The notes under the pieces were generated by a model, which was not told where the DNA came from, made no database searches, and was given only the letters and a program-made list of their open reading frames with translations. Below, in pieces: positions 58,974-64,000 of a DNA stretch of 64,000 nt. Origin of the DNA: Halomicrobium sp. LC1Hm (GTDB lineage Archaea; Halobacteriota; Halobacteria; Halobacteriales; Haloarculaceae); the NCBI RefSeq assembly GCF_009617995.1, contig NZ_CP044129.1, forward strand, positions 2,294,001 through 2,358,000, written 5' to 3'. Made by a program: the position numbers and the translations under genes. Numbering within the stretch: position 1 is the first letter of the stretch; the number at the start of each line of letters is the position of its first letter.

Positions 58974-60263
58974 ATGAATCGCGTGACAGTCGACGAGGTC
59001 ACGGCGACCGACACGACGCTGCGAGCGACGGTGACGACGAGTGGCCGCGTCGGGCGCTTCGTCACCGACGACCCCTTCGTCGCCGACTACGGCGTCGACA
59101 TCGCTGCCGTGCCGGAGTCGCTGCTCGTGGTTCCGGTGCTCGCACACGTCTGTCCCGTCGCCTGGGCGACGGGGGCGACGGTCGCAGTCGATCGCGTCGA
59201 CGCGGCGTTCCTCGACTCGCTCAGACACGTCGGTCAGCGCCTCTGTGAGATGTACCCGTCCTTCATGCAGGGAGGACGGATCGTCTGCGAGGAGAGCGTC
59301 GACGGGAGCCACGATCCGGGCGAGCGCGCGGGCAGCGCGTTGCTGTTTACCGGCGGCGTCGACTCGACGGCGACGTACGTCCGCCACGAGTCCGAACAGC
59401 CCGACCTGATCAGCGTCAGAGGGTGGGTGATGCGAGAGCGGGACCGCTGGCAGCGCAACCGCGAGTTCTTCGCCGACTTCGCAGCCGAGCGGGGCCTCGA
59501 CGCGCACTTCGTCGAGTCGAACATGCTGTCGTTCCTCGCGACGCCGCTGTTGCAAGCCCACTTCCAGCGGTACCTCGACGGCGCGTGGTACAGCTCCGTC
59601 GGCCACGGACTGGGGTTGCTCGGCCTGTGTGCGCCACTGACGGCGGCCGCGGACATCGGCCGGCTGTACATCGCAGCGACCCACACCGAGGAGTGGACCC
59701 GTCCCTGGGGCTCGCACCCGACGATCGACGACCACGTCCAATGGAGCGGCACGGCGGCGACTCACGACGGCTACGAGTCGACCCGCCAGGAGAAGATCGA
59801 GACCATCGCCGACTACGTGGACAGGCACTCCCGAGAGATCACGCTCCGGACGTGCGTCCACGCCGAGGGTCCGCAGAACTGTAGCCACTGCGAGAAGTGT
59901 TACCGGACGATCGTCGGGCTCCTGCTGGCCGGCCTCGATCCGAACGACCACGGGTACGACTACGACGCCGCGACGGTCGCGGCGATCAGAGACACCTTCG
60001 ACTCCGGCAAGAAACACCTCTCGGCACAGAAGCGCTACCACTGGGAGACGTTACAGGACGCCGCCCGCGAGGTCGAGACGATCGAGGCACCCGGCGGCGC
60101 GGAACTGCTCGGGTGGCTCCGCGACGCCGACTTCGGGGCATCGGTCGAGCAGTCGACTCGACCGCTCGGCCAGCGTCTCCTGCAGGCGACGGCTCGACAG
60201 GTCCCGACGAGCGTCTACGCGACGCTGTACCCGGTCTATCGACGGCTGGCCGCCGGTCAGTGA
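58974..60263 (+). CDS. QueC/QatC-like PP-loop ATPase, unknown pathway
   Basis: A 429-residue protein. After an N-terminal ~115-residue beta-rich region comes an ATP-pyrophosphatase PP-loop F-T-G-G-V-D-S (residues 125-131, reading SALLFTGGVDSTATY). It ends with a cysteine cluster C294-x8-C303-x2-C306-x2-C309 (TCVHAEGPQNCSHCEKC), which is the zinc motif of the QueC (7-cyano-7-deazaguanine synthase) family. True QueC is ~225 residues, so this is a long variant. Similar long QueC-like proteins occur in QatABCD defence systems, but no qatA, B or D partner is present here. The following gene is a small membrane protein. Start ATG 58974; the frame extends further upstream but without homology. Confidence 0.7.
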   Translation: MNRVTVDEVTATDTTLRATVTTSGRVGRFVTDDPFVADYGVDIAAVPESLLVVPVLAHVCPVAWATGATVAVDRVDAAFLDSLRHVGQRLCEMYPSFMQGGRIVCEESVDGSHDPGERAGSALLFTGGVDSTATYVRHESEQPDLISVRGWVMRERDRWQRNREFFADFAAERGLDAHFVESNMLSFLATPLLQAHFQRYLDGAWYSSVGHGLGLLGLCAPLTAAADIGRLYIAATHTEEWTRPWGSHPTIDDHVQWSGTAATHDGYESTRQEKIETIADYVDRHSREITLRTCVHAEGPQNCSHCEKCYRTIVGLLLAGLDPNDHGYDYDAATVAAIRDTFDSGKKHLSAQKRYHWETLQDAAREVETIEAPGGAELLGWLRDADFGASVEQSTRPLGQRLLQATARQVPTSVYATLYPVYRRLAAGQ

Positions 60264-60298
60264 TATTAATGTCGCCCGCGATTGTTCACCGACACAAC

Positions 60299-60673
60299 AT
60301 GAACGGGCTCAGCCAGAGCATCGTCCGACGAGACATCGGGATCGCAATCGGGAACGTCGGTGTCGGAGTCATGATGGCCGGAACGGTCGGCTTCGCCGTC
60401 GAACAGTGGTGGATCGGTGTGGTCACGCTCGTCGTCGCCGGGCTCCTGATCGCATCAGCGGATCGAAGCCGCGCCGGGAAGTGGGTCCTGATCGCGATCG
60501 GCACTGTCGCGATCGTGGCGCTGGGGTGGGGCATGTTTCGAGATACGGTTCCGACCGGCGTACTGCCGCTCGTCCTGATCGGGATAGGGACTGGTCTGGC
60601 GCTCAATCGCGTCCTGTTCGGCGTGCTCAGACCAGTCCCGGAAGTCCGGCAACGGCGGGAAGACGCGGCGTAG
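60299..60673 (+). CDS. Small four-helix membrane protein
   Basis: A 124-residue membrane protein with about four hydrophobic helices (MNGLSQSIVRRDIGIAIGNV start; helices near 18-40, 45-60, 68-85 and 90-110). No family is assigned. I take the ATG at 60299 rather than 60269, because TGATATTAATG (60261-60271) then lies 28-38 nt upstream as the TATA box. It is separated by 35 bp from the QueC-like gene on the same strand, and its stop is 18 bp from the convergent dapB stop. Confidence 0.55.
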   Translation: MNGLSQSIVRRDIGIAIGNVGVGVMMAGTVGFAVEQWWIGVVTLVVAGLLIASADRSRAGKWVLIAIGTVAIVALGWGMFRDTVPTGVLPLVLIGIGTGLALNRVLFGVLRPVPEVRQRREDAA

Positions 60674-60691
60674 GGCGCGGAACCAGTCAGT

Positions 60692-61450
60692 TCAGGCGTC
60701 GTCGACGACCGTCCCGAAGTCGTACCAGCCGGGCTCGCGGCCGACGAGCCACTGGGCCGCGTCGAGCGCGCCAGCAGCGAAGACGCCGCGATCCTCGGCG
60801 CGATGGGACAGCGAGAGCACCTCGTCGTTGCCCGCGAGCAGCAGCTCGTGCTCGCCGCGGATGTCGCCGGCCCGGCGGGCGAAGACGCCGATCTCGTCGT
60901 CGTCACGGGGCGCGTGGCCCTCGCGGCCGTACACCGGCTCCACGTCGCGCTCCTCCTGGACGGTTTCGAGGATCGTGTTGGCCGTTCCGGAGGGCGCGTC
61001 GACCTTCCCGTTGTGGTGGCTCTCCAGCAGTTCGAGGTCGTAGTCGTCCAGCGCGCCGACGGCCTCGCGGACCGTCCGCAGGAGGGCCTGGATGCCCCGC
61101 GAGAAGTTCGTCGCCTTCAGGACCGGGATCTCGTCGGCGGCTTCCCGGAGCCGTGTGAGTTCGTCCTCGTCGAAGCCAGTCGTCGCGACCGCGAGCGCGA
61201 CGCCGTTGTCCAGACAGCCCCCGAGCACGTCCATCGTCGCTTCGGGCGTCGAGAAGTCGACGACGGCGTCCACGTCGTACTCGTCGAGGACCGTGCCGGC
61301 CTCGCTGGCGGGACGCAGTGGCAGGCCGTCTGTCTCGTCGGCCGTGCTGGCGAAGCCGGCGACGATCTCCACGTCGTCACGTGCTCGCCCGGCCTCGACG
61401 ACCGCGGCCCCGGACCGGCCGGTCGCGCCACAGACGGCGATCCGCGTCAT
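60692..61450 (-). CDS. dapB: 4-Hydroxy-tetrahydrodipicolinate reductase
   Basis: A 252-residue reductase that makes tetrahydrodipicolinate using NAD(P)H. The N-terminal Rossmann motif is VCGATGRSGAAVV, the substrate-binding region HHNGKVDAPSGT and the catalytic HH/K pair are in ESHHNGK, and the tail is typical. ATG 61450 overlaps the dapA stop by 4 nt (ATGA), so dapA-dapB are translationally coupled. Length is a little short of the 270 of bacteria, normal for archaea. Confidence 0.93.
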   Translation of the reverse strand: MTRIAVCGATGRSGAAVVEAGRARDDVEIVAGFASTADETDGLPLRPASEAGTVLDEYDVDAVVDFSTPEATMDVLGGCLDNGVALAVATTGFDEDELTRLREAADEIPVLKATNFSRGIQALLRTVREAVGALDDYDLELLESHHNGKVDAPSGTANTILETVQEERDVEPVYGREGHAPRDDDEIGVFARRAGDIRGEHELLLAGNDEVLSLSHRAEDRGVFAAGALDAAQWLVGREPGWYDFGTVVDDA

Positions 61451-62373
61451 CGCTCGGCCTCCTCGTACTCGGCTTCGAGGTCCTCGTCGGCGAGGTCGGC
61501 GAGGACGGCTTCGAGGCGGTCGACGTGTTCGCTGGCGAGTCGAGAGAGGGGTTGGCGGAGGTGAGCCGGTCCGTACCCCCGAATTCGCATCGCTTCCTTG
61601 ACCGGAATCGGGTTCGTCTCGACGAACAGCACGCGAAAGAGCGGCCCGAGTTCGTGGTGGATCGCGCGAGCACGCTCGTAGTCACCGGCGACCGCTGCGC
61701 CGACCATGGCACAGGTGCGTTCGGGTTCGACGTTGGCGGCGACGCTGATACAGCCGTCCGCGCCGATCGAGAGCATCGGCAGGGTCATGCCGTCGTCGCC
61801 CGACAGCACCGAAAAGTCCTCGTCGCGGGTCCGCTCGACGATCTCTGAGATCTGATTCATGTCGCCGCTGGCGGCCTTGAACCCCGCGACGTTCTCGTGG
61901 CTGGCCAGTTCGACGGCGGTGTCGGGCTCGATGTTTTGCCCGGTCCGAGAGGGGACGTTGTAGACGATCTGAGGGCAGTCGACGGCGTCGGCGATGGTCC
62001 GGTAGTGGTCGACGAGCCCGCGCTGCTCTGGCTTGTTGTAGTACGGCGAGATGAGCAAGAGAGCGTCGGCACCGGCGTCGGCTGCTCGCTGGGACAGCGA
62101 CAGCGCCTCGCGGGTGTTGTTGCTCCCCGTCCCGGCGATGACCGGGACGTCGTCGACGGCGTCGACGACCGCCTCGACGACCTCGATGTGTTCGTCGTGG
62201 GTCATCGTCGCCGACTCGCCGGTCGAGCCGGCCGGGACGAGGCCGTCGACGCCTGCCGCTTCGAGGCGCTGTGCGTCGCGTCGGAGTGTTTCGAAGTCGA
62301 TGCTGCGGTCGTCGTCGTCGTGGAACGGCGTGGGAATCGCAGGGAACACGCCGGTGAGGTCGATCTGTGTCAT
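61447..62373 (-). CDS. dapA: 4-Hydroxy-tetrahydrodipicolinate synthase
   Basis: A 308-residue TIM-barrel aldolase that condenses pyruvate with aspartate semialdehyde. The Schiff-base lysine is K166 in VAGFKAASGD, the catalytic tyrosine is Y138 in YNVPSRTG, and the signature GSTGESATMTHDEH covers residues 49-62. It is the first gene of dapA-dapB. The start MTQIDLTGVFPAIPTPF is the family form, although the frame is open for 25 more codons upstream. Confidence 0.94.
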   Translation of the reverse strand: MTQIDLTGVFPAIPTPFHDDDDRSIDFETLRRDAQRLEAAGVDGLVPAGSTGESATMTHDEHIEVVEAVVDAVDDVPVIAGTGSNNTREALSLSQRAADAGADALLLISPYYNKPEQRGLVDHYRTIADAVDCPQIVYNVPSRTGQNIEPDTAVELASHENVAGFKAASGDMNQISEIVERTRDEDFSVLSGDDGMTLPMLSIGADGCISVAANVEPERTCAMVGAAVAGDYERARAIHHELGPLFRVLFVETNPIPVKEAMRIRGYGPAHLRQPLSRLASEHVDRLEAVLADLADEDLEAEYEEAER

Positions 62374-62798
62374 TGCTGTCGTGTGTCGGTGGTGGTCGAG
62401 GCGTCGATACCCGGCAAAAGAGCGACCGGCCCGAGACGGGAGCGCCACGCCCGCAGCGAGCCGTTAGAAGGGGCGCTTGCGCTTTTTCGGCGGCGTGGAC
62501 GCACTGCTTGCCACCCTGTCGAGACGGAGTCGTGCGTCCCGTCGCATACTGCACACGGGTCGGGCGACGGACTTATGCGTTGTGTTTGCCGGTTCTCGGA
62601 CGGCGGTCGACGACGGCGTCCACCGCCGACGATCGGTGTCACCTGGTAAATACCCTATAACAATGCCAATATCGAGCGTCCGTGGAACCGCAACACAGAT
62701 GGTAGCGATGTTACAAACAGGAGTCTGCCGGACGCTGGCGAGGGGGCTACCGGTATCGACCGTGACGGAACCGACCAGACACGGCCCGAGAGGAAGCG
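62374..62798. other. Gap between dapA and the deacetylase gene (425 bp)
   Basis: I see no convincing gene. One ORF (62477-62806 on +) has an arginine-rich composition and runs into the next gene's start. GGTAAATACCCTATAAC (62644-62660) is a plausible promoter about 140 nt before the deacetylase gene. The dapA promoter must be in the first ~60 bp. Confidence 0.5.
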
Positions 62799-63713
62799 AT
62801 GTCTGACTGGGTACCCGGAGACGCCGAGTTCGCACTCTGTCTCACTCACGACGTGGATCGACCGTACAAGACCTATCAGTCGCTGTACTACACTGTCGCC
62901 GAGCGCGATCCCTCACACCTGCTGGACCTGCTGCCGTGGCGCAACCCCTACTGGACGTTCGAGGACATCGTCTCATTGGAGGGGGCGCTGGGCGTCAGGT
63001 CGGCGTTCTACTTCCTGTCCGAACAGTCGCTGTTCCGGGATCGCTCGGTCAGCGAGTGGACCGACGTAGAGAGTTGGCGGCTCTACGCCGGCCGGTACGA
63101 CCTCGGCGATCCCGACATCGCCCAGCTGATGTCGTCGCTGGACGACCACGGCTGGGAGGTGGGGTTACACGGTTCCTACGAGTCCTACCGGGAGCCGTCG
63201 ATGCTGGAGCGAGAGAAGCGGTGGCTCGAAGAGACCCTCGGACGGGCCGTGCGCGGCGGCCGCCAGCACTACCTCAATCTAGAGCGGCCGTCGACGTGGC
63301 GCTACCAGCGTTCGATGGGCCTCCAGTACGACGCCTCGCCCGGCTCGTCCGCCGAGTTCGGGTTCCAGGACGGCTACCGCCCGTTCCGGCCGTTCGACGA
63401 CCACTTCGTCGTGTTCCCGACGGTGCTCATGGAGTGTGCGCTACCGAACCCCGGCGAGGAGTACGAACGCGCCTGGGCGGCCTGTCGGAGACTCCTCGAC
63501 GAGGCCCGCGACCACGAGGGCGTGATGACGGTGCTGTGGCATCCCCGCTACTTCAGCTCCGACTACGACGGGTATACCGAGCTCTATCGAGAGCTGATCG
63601 AGTGCGCGCTCGATCTGGGTGCGTGGGTCGGATCGCCGGGGCAACTCTACGAGCAGTGGCAGGACGACAGAGCGCAGGTCCCGACGCCGGAGAGCGAACG
63701 AGCGACTCAGTGA
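62799..63713 (+). CDS. Polysaccharide deacetylase-like protein
   Basis: A 304-residue protein with the NodB-fold entry motif LTHDVDRP (the aspartate pair that binds metal) and a later GLHGSYESY histidine motif, both typical of polysaccharide deacetylases. Its C-terminal part is longer than NodB and includes HPRYFSSDYDGYTELY. It likely acts on surface or exopolysaccharide N-acetyl groups. No signal peptide is seen, so the enzyme may work in the cytoplasm on lipid-linked sugars. ATG 62799 is preceded by GAGAGGAAGCG, a good Shine-Dalgarno. It is followed by an acyltransferase-like gene on the same strand. Confidence 0.75.
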   Translation: MSDWVPGDAEFALCLTHDVDRPYKTYQSLYYTVAERDPSHLLDLLPWRNPYWTFEDIVSLEGALGVRSAFYFLSEQSLFRDRSVSEWTDVESWRLYAGRYDLGDPDIAQLMSSLDDHGWEVGLHGSYESYREPSMLEREKRWLEETLGRAVRGGRQHYLNLERPSTWRYQRSMGLQYDASPGSSAEFGFQDGYRPFRPFDDHFVVFPTVLMECALPNPGEEYERAWAACRRLLDEARDHEGVMTVLWHPRYFSSDYDGYTELYRELIECALDLGAWVGSPGQLYEQWQDDRAQVPTPESERATQ

Positions 63714-63766
63714 CCGGCGTAGGAGGTCGATAACAAAGCCCGAACGGGCGGGTTCTCCGGTGAGAG

Positions 63767-64000
63767 ATGGAGATCGAACGACTCGATATCGACGAGTGGG
63801 GCGAGGCAGTTCCGGACTCGGGGATCGAACTCTTCCACCAGCCCGAGGCCCTCGAAGTGCTCGCAGACCACGTCGACGGCGACCTCGAACTGTACGGCGG
63901 GTTCAAGGGCCAGCAGGCGATCGGACTGCTCCCGGTGGTCACCGACTCGAAGCTCGTCGGGACGACAGTGACGTCGCCGCCGCCGTCGATGAACGTCCCG
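63767..64000 (+). CDS. GNAT/FemAB-like acyltransferase, N-terminal fragment
   Basis: ATG 63767 opens a frame that runs off the right edge: 78 codons beginning MEIERLDIDEWGEAVPDSGI. The reading FHQPEALEVLADHV then LYGGFKGQQAIGLLPVV is the start typical of the FemAB/GNAT-type acyltransferases found in exopolysaccharide clusters (substrate-binding half before the acyl-CoA site). The fragment is too short for a firm family. It lies 53 bp after the deacetylase gene and probably shares its transcript. Confidence 0.5.
   Translation, partial: MEIERLDIDEWGEAVPDSGIELFHQPEALEVLADHVDGDLELYGGFKGQQAIGLLPVVTDSKLVGTTVTSPPPSMNVP

Noticed and set aside
62477-62806. 109-codon frame before the deacetylase gene
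   Set aside because: Basic composition, no promoter at the right distance, and it overlaps the real gene's ribosome site.

Overview
This 64 kb window is a piece of a haloarchaeal chromosome (class Halobacteria). The evidence is a high-GC sequence coding for very acidic proteins, archaeal lipid genes (sn-glycerol-1-phosphate dehydrogenase, geranylgeranyl reductase), the archaeal termination nuclease aCPSF1/FttA, bacterio-opsin-activator-type regulators, a HalOD1 protein, fused folC-folP and purN-purH genes, and many leaderless starts with a TATA-like box about 25-30 nt upstream. Family-level placement (Haloarculaceae-like) is only an impression. I found no rRNA, tRNA or CRISPR array.

Layout. 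1-8 kb is housekeeping: the start of a 2Fe-2S ferredoxin, geranylgeranyl reductase, an M20 amidohydrolase, FttA, an ATP-grasp protein and ProRS. 8-17 kb holds an unusual beta-helix/TM/zinc-ribbon/FHA-like surface protein and then the nitrogen pair gdh and gltB. 16.7-19.1 kb is an AbrB-PIN toxin-antitoxin pair running into a Nudix hydrolase and an epimerase. 19-25.4 kb is accessory: a lone TnpB insertion sequence, a MITE-like inverted repeat, palindromic repeats, and a tandem pair of lipoprotein genes whose second copy is decayed. 25.4-35.4 kb has an S9 peptidase, a Yip1 protein, a glycosyltransferase, an XPB helicase, folCP and two membrane proteins. 35.4-41.8 kb is signalling: a 1588-residue multi-PAS/GAF Bat-type regulator beside a HalOD1 / small protein / pseudo-receiver-PAS mini-operon. 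41.9-51.1 kb has purNH, PrsW, purB, a wHTH regulator, an MFS transporter, a hydrolase, a small Bat-like regulator and a phosphoribosyltransferase. 51.1-52.2 kb is a Fic/Doc protein with a possible 32-residue partner. 52.2-62.4 kb is the diaminopimelate/lysine pathway (dapE, lysA, dapD, dapB, dapA), split by a Sco1-thioredoxin-CcdA operon, a ferritin-like protein and an orphan QueC-like ATPase. The right edge starts what may be a surface-polysaccharide locus.

The most striking unexplained structure is a family of five palindromic intergenic elements, each exactly 80 bp and aligning without gaps. They share 12-14 bp inverted ends and a central hairpin. One copy carries a compensatory base change that keeps the hairpin paired. 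Two copies overlap the stop codon of the neighbouring gene and two lie between divergent genes. Next in interest are the orphan QueC/QatC-like protein, the Fic module and the TnpB with a displaced catalytic glutamate.
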